Positions 1 through 12,900 of a stretch of 64,000 bases of DNA are shown piece by piece (positions within the stretch are counted from its first letter, which is position 1; each line of letters opens with the position of its first letter). Source of the DNA: Schoenoplectus triqueter (lineage: Eukaryota > Streptophyta > Magnoliopsida > Poales > Cyperaceae). The position numbers were made by a program, and so were the translations under genes. Under the pieces are notes generated by a model. It was not told where the DNA came from and ran no database searches. It worked only from the letters and a program-made list of their open reading frames with translations. The stretch is from the NCBI GenBank assembly GCA_964058805.1, contig CAXKVV010000040.1:248001-312000 (forward strand). Reading direction: 5' to 3'.

Positions 1-94
1 GAACCCAACCCAGACAGAATAAAAAACTCAAACGAAACTAAGGTGGGGAAAAATATGCAGCAGTATTTAGAAAAGTTTTGTAACAAAAACATAC

Positions 95-161
95 CAAGCG
101 TCATGTCCATCTTCTTCTCAGTTAAAGCAATAGCATCAACTGTCGGGGGTTTAGTAGTCAT
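95..161 (-). CDS. First coding exon (partial gene) of a putative UAP56-interacting mRNA-export factor
   Basis: Reading leftward from an ATG at 161, 22 codons are open and end in the residues MDMTL. A GTATG donor follows at 94, leaving a phase-1 G. The rest of the gene lies beyond the left edge. Just before the ATG the minus strand reads TTTAGCTTAG, a good acceptor, so translation probably starts at the first base of exon 2 and the 5' UTR is spliced. KKMDMTL followed by a codon starting with G recalls the UAP56-binding motif of plant mRNA-export adaptors (DMSLDDIIK type), which would place the protein in nuclear mRNP export. Only 22 residues are visible, so the family call is an inference from a short motif; the exon itself is better supported. 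Confidence 0.5.
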
Positions 162-474
162 CTAAGCTAAACAATAAAAATAATCATCAAATAATTATTA
201 GTTGCAAATCAAGAAAGGTTAAAGAATACAACTGATGAAATGGACAAACAACAACACAAGAAACCAAAAGAAGCATCTTGGAATGGAGGCTATAACTAGA
301 AGCATTCATTGAACCAAGCTGGACGACAGCAGGAAGACAGGATGAAATCTTATTAGAACTACCAAAATCATAAAGTGATGAATTTCTTCGAGGAGAAGCA
401 AACAACATGATGTAGTTAGTCACAGGCAAGCAACAGGCTGAAACCGTTGGTGGCGCCACCAAGTTTAAATTCAA

Positions 475-945
475 ACTTGGCGGATCAAGGGAATCGGATA
501 GTAACAGGCTGGATGCTCTTTCCGTTATTGGGCCTACTGCGGGTCAGGAGACTTGGCCCAGGAGACTAGCTTTGACAGTTGAGTTAACTCCGTAGCAGCC
601 ATAGAAGATCAGGCACGTGGCAGCTGGGCGGTTGGAGTCGCAGAAATTGTTATAGTTAGAAAATAATCTTGTTACATTTACTTGTACCATTTCTAGACTT
701 ATGTTAAATAGCCAGTTTGGCTTACGAAAAACTCAGATTGTAATTTGGTTAAACTTTCCTTCTTCTAGCTTCTGCTCTCTTCCTCTCTATCCTCCTTGTA
801 TCTCTCTCTTTCTTTGTTATGAACTCTAAACATCAATAAATACTATTATCATCATCAGATTCTGTCTATTGCATTAGCCTTTTATAATTCTTGTTAGTAA
901 TTGGTGTTAACTTGTAATTGTCTCCAAGTGAGACATTACATAGTT
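475..945 (+). repeat. Possible LTR-retroelement remnant inside the leader intron
   Basis: This stretch is richer in G+C than its surroundings. It carries a TTAAATAG TATA-like box near 705 followed by CT-rich leader-like sequence and a CATCAATAAATA polyadenylation-like signal, the order seen in U3-R-U5 of plant LTRs. I could not define terminal TG/CA ends or a target duplication, so the class is tentative. The rest of 162-1501 is AT-rich intron with no further feature seen. Confidence 0.25.
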
Positions 946-1501
946 TAAGGAGAAGAAACATGAAAAAAATTATTTATTTTTTTCCTCTCTTTTCTTTATT
1001 TCTACACCATCTATTTCAATGAGGACATATGAGAATATTAAGATGATTAACTTTGTTCTCTCCTTCCTCTATTTATTGCTCCTACATCTTTGGTTTTTAA
1101 CCTAATTATGAAATTGATTCACTGACTCACAACCAAATGAACCAAAGATCCTGTCCCCGCCGACCAGTATAGAAAGCAAAGAAACAAGTGGACTGTAGCT
1201 TATCCATTTTCCACAGTAAAATCCTAAAGAAAGCGCACATGTGCTCTATAACAGGTAATCATAACAGAATCATGATAAGTGAAAAACTATCCATACTCAT
1301 TGAAAAGAAAAGGCATGTTCTAGGTTTAATGGAAATCTGCAAATCTGCTCTCAAAAAAAAAAGAAATTGGAACAATTAACCAACTGCTAAGCACCTTAAT
1401 ATGAAGTTATTATCGGTATAAACTAGCAACTGAACTCAATTGCACAAAATAGTGAGCAAGAAAGAAGCAATTAGAACGAAAAGATAACTCATGCAAATTA
1501 C

Positions 1502-1690
1502 CAATTCCGGAGATCAAGAATTAGACCTTCTGTGCAATAGCGAATTTATCCTATAGAACAGCGGTAATAACCGTACAACGCCGCTTTCAAAAGAGAAATT
1601 CCAGGGAGGTGCTAGTGCTAGGGTTTTCTTTTGTAATTTAATTCTTTCTTTTCGAAGTAAAGAAATACGAAAAGAAACGCGAATCTGCGC
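1502..1690 (-). other. Probable 5' UTR exon of the left-edge gene
   Basis: On the minus strand CCGGAATTG|GTAATTTGC at 1502/1501 is a consensus donor that pairs with the acceptor before the ATG at 161, giving a 1.34-kb leader intron (162-1501). An AAACCCTAG telo-box-like sequence lies near 1617, common in 5' regions of plant housekeeping genes. The upstream limit is a guess; no TATA box was fixed. Confidence 0.35.
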
Positions 1691-3090
1691 CAGCCTCGTC
1701 CGAGGGGATGTACACTGGACCTGGTCTATTACAACAATTTGACTAGAACATGGGTCCCACAACACGGCATTTATATGTTGCCCGTGAACCGGTTAGTGCG
1801 TTCTGCCTTTCGGAATTCACCTCCTCTAAGTTACATACACTACGGGGTAAACCGTGTTTTGTCTGCAGAGTTTTTTCTCTGCGGAGAGCTTTTGAGAAAA
1901 ATTCGAACGGTTCATTTTAATTATAATGGCTTTTTTAGAAAAATTCGAACAGTTCGTTTTAATCATAATGACTGTAAAAAATTTTAAATATGAAATTTGA
2001 TGCAAAAAAAAATTTATTATTGTTAAATCAGAATTATTGATGAAGGACCGGACGGTTTGTAACCAAAAAAAATACACATACCTCTAGAAAAAGCTCCCAG
2101 AGGATGTGAATTCCTGCAGGGTAACTACCCATGAATCTCAATCATCACTTCTTTTACCGCGCCAGCCATTATATAAATCTGACAATTAATATTCACGGGC
2201 AGTTAATTATTATGGAAAAGGGGGGCCGATAATTTTTTTTTTCAAAGGTGAGGATAAACTGAATAATTGTAATTTTCCTGTAACGCTGATTGTATAAACT
2301 CAGAGTAATTAATTATTATATGATCAATTAGTCGAATTTTTATGGATGATATGGTGTTTATAATTTAATATATATAATATTATTTATTCGATTAAAAATA
2401 ATTTATTTATATTTTTTATTGTATTTTGTATCTTGATTTTATTTTAAAAATGATAAACAAAAATGAAATAGCTGAATTCATATTTTTAAGTCACTTTAAA
2501 AATATATTCTAATTTTATGAATGTTCAATTGAGTAAAATATTGATATCTAATTAAAGTTGATACATTATATAAAGTTTTTTAATTATTAAAACAGAATTG
2601 GATGTAAAATATATGAATTAAATATAGAGTATAGCCTGAAAAAACTAACCAGCCAATTACAATATGTAACGGTTTTCTATTAATGATAATTAATTGGCCG
2701 ACTAATCAATCTTAGCGGTCATTTTTTATAACATGTAAACTGGAGCCGTTCATCTTCGCCCATAAATAAATAATTAGATATTTAAAATATTTTTTATAAA
2801 ATAATTTGTTTGGAAAATTGTGAACATAAATATATTTTTAATGATAATAGTATTATAATAAGAATTTCATAAAAAAAAAAGAACGATATGAGCTGAAAGA
2901 TAAATGAAAAGATAACATGGATGATGAAGTGACTTTTTAGTAATCTGTGAGTTGCTATACAGCTGTCCTTATAGACAGTCTACGCAGAGCTCTCACGCTC
3001 CTGTATGACCGACTTACATGTGGGACCGGCGTACAGTTCCGACTTCTCCAAGTCTATTGCTAAAAGACAGTAATCGCGTACTGCGGCACT
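1691..3090. other. Intergenic spacer, AT-rich, no gene seen
   Basis: This spacer lies between two divergently transcribed genes, so it holds both promoters. It has a two-copy imperfect tandem repeat of about 45 bp at roughly 1892-1983, built on AAAAATTCGAACGGTTC, and long A/T tracts. No coding frame in it looks like a protein. Confidence 0.5.
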
Positions 3091-3432
3091 AGGTCTCGGA
3101 TAAAAATAGCACAGGGAAGGGCACCGAGAAAAGGAAGAAAAAGTGATTGAAAAGGAGTGCACCAATAATTGGCACTAGTCTTCTACTCTCTCCTTCTTTG
3201 ATCGCAATTCCTCTCTCCTCCTCCTCCCTCTCTAAACACCTCCGTTGCCGACTCACGGACGGAATTATCAATCGCGCTTCGCCACGTCTGCATACTCTCG
3301 TCAGGCCTGAGGGTTCTCCTCTCTTGGTTTGTGTCAATTTCGCAAACGTTTGAAGACAAAATCTTAATTTAGAGTTTCCTTTTGTTGATCAGACTTTAAG
3401 TTGGTTACTTTGGTGCTAATTTTGTAGGAAAA
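3091..3432 (+). promoter_or_regulatory. Core promoter and spliced 5' leader of the NEDD8-conjugating enzyme gene
   Basis: GGATAAAAATAGC at about 3098 is a plausible TATA region. It is followed by a CT-rich leader at 3180-3230, typical of plant 5' UTRs. TTTTGTAG at 3420-3427 is a good acceptor six bases before the ATG at 3433, so the leader probably has an intron. Its donor was not fixed (GT at 3325 or 3348 are candidates). Confidence 0.4.
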
Positions 3433-6400
3433 ATGATAAATCTATTTAAGATCAAGGGTCAGAGAAGAGAGGAGGCGGCCAATGCAGCAGGAAGAGCTGT
3501 CAAGAAACAGAGTCCCGGTGAATTGCGCCTCCAAAAAGGTTTACAATTTTTCATCCGTTTCTTTCTGATGTTAGTTGTTGAGTCAAACAACAACAACAAC
3601 AAAGCCTTTAGTTGTTGAGTCAATTTTGATAATTCTAGGTGTTGGGTTCATAGCAGTGAATACAAAATAAAAAAGGTTTTTTTTTTTAAGCTTGTTTGAT
3701 TTTAAAAATTGGTGCAGATATTAGTGAGTTGAACCTACCCAATACAACTAAAATTTCGTTCCCTAATGGGAAAGATGATTTGATGGATTTTGAAATCAGC
3801 ATCAAGCCTGATGAAGGTTACTACCTGTAAGTTCTCTTGCTTAACATTAATCTTCTTATCATATTGTACATTCCACTGATTTTTAGACTATATGTGCCCA
3901 AGGAATTAAAAAGCATTGAAGTAAATGTTGTGATATTTTCAAACTAATAAAATTAACCTAATACACACAAGAGGAAGCCGCAAGCGGACGACCTACCGTG
4001 TAGTATTTAGGTGTCGATCCCACAGAGACTGATTAAACTACCGATATAGACAACTTCTTTAAGCTAGACCGTAAAATCTGAAAAGATTTCTAAACTAAAT
4101 AATTCTCTAAAATTAACAAGTAAATTGAACTAAGTTTGGATTACTTCAAGGTTAAGAGAGTCTAGGGTTTCAGCATCACCATCCACTTGAGTTTTAATCG
4201 TACTATTTATGTATTTTAACGCTAATTTATGAGGGTTACCATCTAATTTAGTACCAAGTTCCTGGTTAGGGTTTGGCACTGTATTTCAATTAGGGCAAAC
4301 TTCACGGTTAAGTCCATCGTTCTTCCTAATTAAAACCCGTTAAGTTCTGGTAATTCTAAACCTTTCAAAGATTAATTATTCACGGTTAGGTCCATCTAAT
4401 TAATACTCTAAATGTTCAGAAAAGTCCCAACTAACCTAGACTTCACGGTTAGGTCCATCACCTAGGGTTAGATACCGCTTTTGGAGGTCGGAGAACCATC
4501 AGATTTTGGTTAGAAACCTAAACAATTCTCTAAGATACATATGCAATTCTAATATCGTTTGCAGGTTATGAATCTATGCTATCTAGGGTTTTTAATCCCA
4601 GACGGATTACTAATACAAACATAAAACAATTCAATCCATGCACAGTAATACAATCACAAAAGCAATTCATAAAATAAAGCAATTAAAACAACAATAAGTA
4701 CGATTAAACTTCAAGTTTCAAGTTACATGCCTAAACCCTAGAGAGACGACTACTCTTCCATGGAAGAGAAAGAATCACAGATAAAAGCAATGAAAAACAG
4801 AAAGAAAATCATCAAGAGAATAAGAGTTACACCCAGTTTTTGATTTCTCCTTCTTTTGCCTTCTTCTCTCTCCAAATCTCTCAAAGAAACTCCAAAAAAC
4901 TTCTCTTCAATCTGTCCTAGGACGGTTATGGACTTTTGGAGGCGTTCTCTTCTGTTTAAAATCGAATCTGGAGCCTTCTGGGGCGAAGAGATGCTTTCAG
5001 GGGCGAAACAGAACCGCTCTTTACGGCCCGAAAAGAAAAGATTTTGACCCAAAAAGTTCACGCGGTTTCTTGACAGAGAGCTCTTTTCGACCCGAAAAGA
5101 TAACTTTTTGGGTCAAAAGGTTCATGCAGTTTTTCTCCAGCAAGATCTTCATTGTTCAAGTTGCGCCTAACTTACTCCATCTTCATTCAAATATTCCCAA
5201 AATGCTCCAAAAGTCTTAAAATCAAAGAAACCATGGCAGTATCTCGAACTTTGTGCAATATCCAAACTAAATCAACTAATTGAACTAAAAAGTGCATAAA
5301 AAAGGGTAAAATGGTATAGTTTTAGATACCAAATCCTATCAGAATATATATGTGATTTTGGCTTATCAGTAAATTAGACGGGTTTTGTTCCAAAAGAAAA
5401 CATTCTGTCTTTAACTCTTGAACTTTTTTGAAGACTTGATTTGAGCATTGATTTTGACAAAAGTGGAATGACTCCACCAATTTCATAGAAAAACTTGATT
5501 TGAACATATATTCTGCTATAATTTTTTTTATCGAATATATATATAATTTTTTTTGTAGAGGAGGTACTTTCATGTTTACTTTCCAGATCTCTCCTTCATA
5601 TCCGCATGAACCACCAAAAGTGAAGTGCAAGACCAAGGTACCGTGTTCTCTATTGTATAATCGTTTCTCCAAGTTTTTTATACTCTTTTCTCTATTCTTT
5701 GATTTAGGGATAGTTTTCTATATGTGTCTTCAGAACATTAACAGAACAAGATACGTCTTCCTGTAGAACATGGAAACAGTATCACAATTGTATTCCTTTT
5801 TTTAATGCTATAGATGTGCTGTCCAAAAAGGATATTTGAATTAACTGTAATAATAATCAAGAGGGATATTTATTCTACTTCAATTCTTTAAAAAAAATAA
5901 CATTTACGTATTTGGCTTAATAATATCTACATGCACATGTATTGAGCAACTTTAAGTAATTCTGATCTGGAAATTATTTCACTGTGATTTTTTTTGCCCT
6001 TCCAACAATGAATTATCAATATCATAGCTGCAGTATTCCTAACAAGAATGTGATATTTCTTTTATTTCTTCATTTTTTTTATATTGCACATGCATTTTCT
6101 TAAGGAACTTGTCTAAAAGCATAGAGGAAACTTGTCCTTACTTTTTTCATTCTATCGCTTGGGTCTGTCAAAGTTCTTTAATGTGTTCTAAATGCCAAGG
6201 GCATTTTGTGAAACTTCAATTGCATTTCTAACTACAAAAAAATCAAGGTAGTTAACTCAACATGTTTATAAAAAGAAACTAGTCCATGACCTATCCTGTA
6301 GTGATGTCAATTTATGCATTATTATTTCTTTTTAGCTGGTTATGATGTTAGTTTGGCTTTTTGGAATGTTCTATATAAATTATAGCAAATATTTCTTGTA

Positions 6401-7028
6401 TTTGATGCTGATTTTGTCAACAGTTATACCATCCAAATATAGATCTGGAAGGAAATGTTTGTCTAAACATATTGCGCGAGGATTGGAAACCCGTGCTTAA
6501 TATAAACACTGTTATTTATGGCTTGAACCTTCTTTTCTCGGTATTTTTCTTAACTCATTTTTCATTGAGAATTCTATTATATTAGTCACCTCATCTATTT
6601 TCAGTTTTCTTGTTTCTGTTTTGATTTTTCTGGCTTAGAATTAGGCATAGACAGAGTGCCTCCATGTTGGTAGCCATACTGTACCAGCCTTGCTTTAGAA
6701 GTTGACTTCTAATAAAATCAATCTACAAACCACATAGATTGACAAAATTCAGTGCGTGGCATGGATGGTAGTCATGGTGCTAATGTTTCTGGCTATGGTA
6801 GTTCAGCAAAAATGCTGCATCAGATATTTTGAATAAGATACTGTATACCATATGAGTAATTGAAAATTATTTTTGTTGTTGCTGTTGTAGCAACCAAATG
6901 ATGAAGATCCGTTAAATCATGAGGCAGCGGCTGTACTACGAGACAACCCTAGATTGTTTGAGACCAATGTTAAGCGGGCCATGAGTGGAGGCTATGTGGG
7001 CCAGGTCTACTTCCCTCGGTGCATGTAA
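3433..7028 (+). CDS. RCE1: NEDD8-conjugating enzyme E2 (RCE1/UBC12 type), complete, five coding exons
   Basis: Exons: 3433-3538, 3718-3826, 5559-5637, 6424-6540, 6891-7028. They join in frame into 182 residues, close to the usual 184. The enzyme accepts NEDD8/RUB1 from the AXR1-ECR1 E1 and passes it to cullins, which activates CRL ubiquitin ligases. The N-terminus [10 protein letters not shown] matches the UBC12-specific extension (MIKLF) that docks on the E1. The UBC fold follows: HPN at 101-103, catalytic Cys111 in [13 protein letters not shown], and the C-terminal helix ending [15 protein letters not shown] is characteristic of UBC12 rather than ubiquitin E2s. All introns are GT-AG. Intron 2 (3827-5558) is enlarged by a repeat. 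The start is the first ATG after the leader acceptor and fits the family N-terminus. No defect was seen. Confidence 0.95.
3950..5270. repeat. Repeat-derived insertion within RCE1 intron 2
   Basis: The block starts near GTGTCGATCCCACAGAGAC, a phrase I associate with plant retroelement noncoding DNA, and differs in composition from the flanking intron. It contains a recurring 18-bp unit, TTCACGGTTAGGTCCATC, near 4301, 4379 and 4442 in slightly different forms. Frames of about 100 codons within it (for example minus 4750-5061) do not resemble a protein. Ends and class are not resolved. Confidence 0.4.
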
Positions 7029-7985
7029 TAAATGTGTGTACTTCTTGTTTCTCCCTAAGAGAAGAAAATCATGCTTTATTGCTAGGTAGTGGGATACATT
7101 TGTCACTAAAATGTGGGTCCCTCCATTTTATGACCCTTCAATTGAATGACATGGGAATAATCGATCTCTCTGTTGGGTCATCTGTGTGTTTAAGAGTACT
7201 TATTGTTTGTTTGCATGATTTTGGGTGTTGAATGGGAATTAAATGATGGAATTATTAACGTTGGTGTAAAATTGAAGATCGGTAACAAAGTGTTGTCATG
7301 TGGATTTCGTTTGGTGTAATGTAGTCATTAATTATTACATTTGGCATTCTTGTTTGTGACGTTTTCACAGGATTTATTTATCAAGATTTCAATTCTTGGT
7401 TCTGATTAGTCCTCTTTGTCAAAGACCATATCAAATGTTTATGTAGTTCATTTACCATTTGCTATGTTACTTACGCATGCATTTGTAATGATGTTGTTAC
7501 TATGCAAAAAGATACAGTTCAGTCGATTTGTGCAGATTTCAATGCTGCAAATACCACAGAAATACAAAGAGAGAAATTATTTTCGTAATTCTTTTGTTTT
7601 TGTTTTACTTTGGGTGCAAACAGAGAATTGATTCCAGAAAGACGATAATGACGCTATTGTTCCTGATAAGTCCAAAAAAAAGAAAAAAGAACGATGGACT
7701 TTTATCATTCGCCTTCACATATGCAAGGTCCGCGAATATTTTGTACGATGTTTCATGTTTCTAAATTTCAAAATAAACCTGAGCCAACAGACTTGTAGAT
7801 GCAAGATGCAGATGCAGATGCAGATGTATTAAAAGGTACATGAAATATATGCATCCGAATTTGTATTATATTACAACAACCAGCAAATTTTGTTTCCACT
7901 ATAAAATAGGATGAACCGTCCCCTCTCACTCAAACCATACAGACAGGAATAGAAAAAGTAAAACTCTAATTTCTGGGGCGAGAGA
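7029..7985 (+). other. RCE1 3' UTR and spacer
   Basis: AT-rich sequence with several AATAAA-like signals. It includes a short GCAGAT tandem at about 7804-7826. No coding content seen. Confidence 0.45.
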
Positions 7986-7990
7986 GATCA

Positions 7991-8727
7991 ATGGGGAAGA
8001 ACATGATGAGAGGAGAAATTGTACTGAACAGTGGACATGAGCACAGATAAGGCATGGGAGGTTTTCATAAGCAATGATAAGCTGTCAAAAGTTGATCCAC
8101 TAATGCTCTCCAGTGCTGAATACATCCAATGTGATGGTGCTCCTGGTAGCTTGAGGCTCTTCAAACTCGGACCCCGGTGCTGAGTTCTTTTATTTTGTAT
8201 TGACTGGGCATGCTGAAAAACTAAAAAAGGAAATGTGCATAAACTGTCTGTCTGGAGTATTCTTAATATGTAATGTACTGATAAGAGCTGCACAGAGTAG
8301 CGTTACTATTAGTCTGTTACTGTTAATTTCTATTATTGCTATTTTCAATGTCTGGAGACTCACACATATGATCAAAATCTAATTCACTTCAAATAGTCTT
8401 CTGTTTTTATATCAGTGTGTGTGGTTAATTTGATTTTATGTAGCGCTGCACTGCTTTGTAAAAGAGTCGATACAAAGGATTGAAAAGGTGGAACCCGGCC
8501 GCTGTTTGGCATACCAGGTGGTTGACGGGCAGCTTCACAAGTTGTACAACACATACCATGTCACCTTCACCTTCACCTTCACCTTCATGCCGATTGCAGG
8601 GGAGGAGGCAAAGCAGTGCATGGTAGTCTTGGTAGAGTGGAAGGCTGAATTTGTGCTGCTTTCACCAGAAATACCTCCACCTGCAAATGCAAAGGATGCT
8701 GCCCTTGGCTTCCTCTAGTCCTTTGAG
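7991..8727 (+). pseudogene. Bet v 1 / major-latex-protein-like pseudogene, two exons
   Basis: Exon 1 (7991 to about 8183) starts MGKNMMRGEIVLN. It must then shift by one base near 8030 to continue VDMSTDKAWEVFISNDKLSK, then a stretch ending GSLRLFKLGP. Exon 2 (about 8445-8727) follows a TTTTATGTAG acceptor. It reads FVKESIQRIEKVEPGRC, then a WKAEF block, then PPPANAKDAALGFL, then a TAG stop where family members continue KSFEK. These blocks and the intron position match the Bet v 1/MLP fold, small cytosolic hydrophobic-ligand-binding proteins. Lesions are the frameshift, the early stop, a CACCTT microsatellite giving a TFTFTFTF run, and extra residues before WKAEF. A sequencing error could explain the frameshift but not the whole set. 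Confidence 0.75.
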
Positions 8728-9962
8728 AAATGTGAGTTTTCAACTAGATGTACATGAAGTTATCTACTACTATTAGCAAGCTAATTTGCTAATTGGAAGA
8801 AATAAACAACATAGGGTTTATCATTGTAGTGTGGGCTTAATGTTGCATGAGCCCAAGCAATTGCTGGGCTTTATAGTATTATGTTGTGTGCTTTGATGGG
8901 TCTTTACAGTTAGCTTGTAAGAAAACATGTTGTACATCGCTTTGGTGGGTCCTTAGTCTCTACAGTTATCTTGTAAGAAAACATGTTGTACATTCTACTC
9001 TATAATGAGAAATATGATTGTAAGATATGAATTAAGCTGAATTGAAACTTTTGGTGTAATCTGTCATTGATCGTCTTTTAGCAAAGCAAGTTGAATTTTA
9101 GAAGCTGTGCAACAACTTCTAAAAAGATCATCAATTTCAGCTAAAACAAAGTCAAAAGAGGGCATGCTGTACATGACAAGGAATTTAATTTAGGCAGAAA
9201 CATTATATGATTTTTCTGACAAAAGGCAATTATCAAGTTGTATAAACCAATGTTTCAACGGGAAAGAAACTTTGATTTCACACTAGAGTAAAACAAAATG
9301 GACTTGATTGTGGCCTTTGAATTAAAAGTCTGACAGGTACAGAACTGAAAGAGACAGAATTGACATGCATAGAGGTTGAATTCAATTCACTCGTCATTCG
9401 CTGAAAAAGTATGGCGTGCATTCAAGGAGTTGCTTTCAGTTTGAGAAGTACATGACAAAGAAAGAAGGTAAACCCCCAAATTGTACCAATTGAACTTACG
9501 CAAAAACACTATGCTACTAAATTTAACCTAGTTTATAGTTCTTTCCTGACATGAATGACTGCTTTAATGTTTAGATTTACTGAATTTCCTGCTCTGCTCT
9601 AAAATATTCTCTATATTCATTGAATGTTCCACTTTGTCACACCTCCAGTACTACAAAGACATAAAACCAATCTGAATAATACAAATAACATGACCGTAAC
9701 TTTATTTTTTATAAATTTTTATGCAAAGAAATGCTCTCCCAGGACATATAAAGAAAAGGCAATTAAAATGAGGAACTAGTTGAATGGACATTTTAGTACT
9801 AAATTTTGCCAGCTAAAATTTTTGCAACACATTTTAAAGACAAGAATTGTAACATAATTCCCTGGAAGTAGAAAGAAGAAAAAGACAAAAACTACACCCA
9901 ATTTTTTTCCTGAACATTTCCATATATCATATGATCATCAATTTCAGAAATCAAAAATCAAG
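8728..9962. other. Intergenic spacer with a two-copy direct repeat
   Basis: CTTGTAAGAAAACATGTTG occurs twice about 52 bp apart (about 8915 and 8967), each preceded by a TTTGRTGGGTCYTTA block, so this is a local tandem duplication. The spacer holds the 3' flanks of the convergent pseudogene and sugar-transporter genes. No other structure seen. Confidence 0.5.
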
Positions 9963-12900
9963 TTATGCATCAGCTGAAACATATTTATCATTGTTTCGAT
10001 TTTGGTGCGAAAACCTAGAGTCCTTTGAGACAATCTTCTTCCAGTACCAATGTTTCTCAAATAGTTGAGATATCTCTTCTATTGGTACCTGCTTTGTCTC
10101 AGGTAGAAGCAGGAATATAAAGATTGACATTATTACAATCAGCCCCGCAAAAAGTATGAAAACACCATACCTGTTGAACAACCATTGATTCTGTCAGCTT
10201 AACTAATATGCATAAAATTAAAGTAAGAACAAGTAAGCAAAGAGCACAAAACCTGTGTTCTTACTGAATGTTCCAATCATCACATAAGGCTGGCATTAAC
10301 TAGCACACACAACAAAGAATACCAACTGCTACATGAAGAACTTCTAATTTAGGAAAGGGGTATCAAACTGGTATTTGCTATTCTATCATTATTGTACAGG
10401 CATATTAACAGTTTGAGCGTATTTCCTGTCATCTCTAAGGCTACTGGTACAAACCCCTGAGAATACTTTGTAACTATTTTACTGTCTAATATTGAACAAC
10501 TAGTACCTTAAGTGGCATAGTGCAGCTAAGAAGCACTGAGCTATGGCAGCAGTGAAAAAGAGATTAACACACACAACCACACTCTGACCAGCAGATCGTG
10601 CTTCAAGTGGGAACAGTTCGCTTGGTACGAGCCAACCGAATGGGCCCCATGACCAGCCGTAGGCCAGGACAAAGAGACATATTGCAATAACTAGAAGCAC
10701 TGCTACGCCCTTAGATAGAGCCTCTCCAGTACCAAATTTTAGAGCTAGTGTTACAGCCACAACAACCTGCAAAATAGAAACAAAATTTATGGTCAAATTT
10801 CAGATTGGGTTTCAAATGTGCAAATGAATTGTTAGTGCATCACGTTTCTATTGGTATTAGAAGAATTTATGATACTAATCAAAACTTTGCCTGTGGATGG
10901 AAACTGGCAAGCTTCTTCAGGAATATTAGAAGCCTGTCCAGAGAGAGATGTTCGTATTTCATTTATAAACTTTGGAAGTTATTTGAAGGAAAGAAAAGGT
11001 ATATGCTGATCAAATAAAAAAGGGTGTATCAGACTGCATAAGTTACTTGACAACAAAAGGTATGCTGATTTTAGTTTAGTGGTACTTTGGTAATAGTACT
11101 CTGATGGACTAAAATCAAGAAAGCCATAGCTATTGAAATTGTGATTCCTTGCAAAAACAGAGGCCAAACAGCAAAATTGCCTTTCAGGACATGACTACTC
11201 TAATCCTTACCATAGAACCAATCATTTGAATTCCTGCTTCCATGAACAAGAATCGCCTCCCAAGCCGGTCAACAACTGACATGGAGACTAGTGCTCCAAT
11301 AACAAGCATCGAACCAGTTATAATAGATGAGTACAGTGCTGCTCCCGATCCGAAACCCAAACTTTGAAATATAACTGGTGAGTAAAATAATATAGAATTC
11401 ATTCCTGATAATTGTTGAAACGCTGGTATGCCAAATGCACCAATCACAAGCTGTGGTCTGTTCCGTGGAGCCAACAGGTTTCTGAAGGATGAAAAATAGA
11501 GATCGTCAGTTCCCTTATTTTTTTTTTGTAGCTAGATGATAAATTTACTGAGATATTATAGATCTTAATAGTTAAATTACTTGCACTGTATTTGCATTTG
11601 AGTCGAATTATATAGCAGTACAAACGTATCAACTAGGATACTTTCTCATTTGGTTCTCTCTTACACAGCTCGTTACATCTTTTAAAATTTTCATGTCAAG
11701 CCAACAACCAATATCACATAATTTATACTGTATCGAAACTGGTGTGACTGACAATACCTGAAAGGATTCTTAATTGCCCGGGCCACCTCACTGGCATCTT
11801 TCAAATCTTCAAACTCAGCATCAACCTTATGGGTCCCACGAACCTTCTCCAAAATCCTCCGTGCCTCCTCAAGCCTCCCTTGCTCAACAAGGCTGTTAGG
11901 CGTCTCAGGCAAAAACAACCCGCCAGTAAAAATCATTGTTGCCGGTACCATGGCGAGGCCAAGAGAAAGCCGCCATCCCCATGGATGAATTTTGTCAGTA
12001 AAATAGTTAACTATGTCTGCTATAAGAATACCGAGACAGGTAGTGAGTTGGAAAAGCTGGTTCACAGCCCCTCGAATTTTGTATGGGGCAATCTCTGACA
12101 GGTACAGTGGTACAGCCTGTTTTCATATAATGACATTAAATATCAAAATATTCAAAATGAAATTTCTATTAGAGGAGGTTTACTTTAGGATAAAATGTTT
12201 GTCCAGTATGAAACTGAGGTACTTGAGCTCTGTTTTATTTACCATGTACCAGTATTTGTTGCTTTTTTTCCTACTATTATTGAGCCAGATTCATTTTTTT
12301 AGGTTTTTTTCTGGTAGACTGTTTGTGGTTCTTTTTAGCTGTTCTTTTTTCTCCAACAAAGGTATACAATTTCTGAGTTCTGACAAGTACCAGAATTTGC
12401 TTGAAGCAGTATATCTTGGTAGTAAACACTAGTTAAGCACTAATTTTGAATGACCTGATTGCCAAAACCGATGCCAACACCTAGTAGAATTCGACCAACA
12501 ATAAGCATTGCAATATTCATGGCACCAGCATTCACAGCTCCGCCTAGAAAGAAACTGACAGAGCCAACCATGATACTGATCCTGCGACCGTAATTGCGTG
12601 TAACTAGAGATGCACCAAAGGTTGAGATGAGACCCGCAAAATAGAGGGAGGAGGTGAAGAGGGTTAAGACTTGGTTGTCATACTTGCAATAATCAGTTTC
12701 ATGCAAGTGAGCTTGTTTTCTGTCATACACTTTTGGGAAGAATTTTTTCAGGAAATCATCCATGGAAGTAACACCACCTGTAATGTAAAAAATAAAGAAG
12801 GTACATTTATCAAAATTTTGATGCATATATTTTACCGTTTTCTTCTTTTTTTGCAAAGTTCATCTACTGTTGCTGTGGTTATCTGTTAGCATTTTTTTAT

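Noticed and set aside
187..474. 95-codon minus-strand frame in the leader intron of the left-edge gene
   Set aside because: Lies inside the inferred intron, low complexity, no family resemblance.
8190..8382. Frames on both strands between the Bet v 1 exons
   Set aside because: They lie in the intron; the two strands are equally open and neither resembles a protein.
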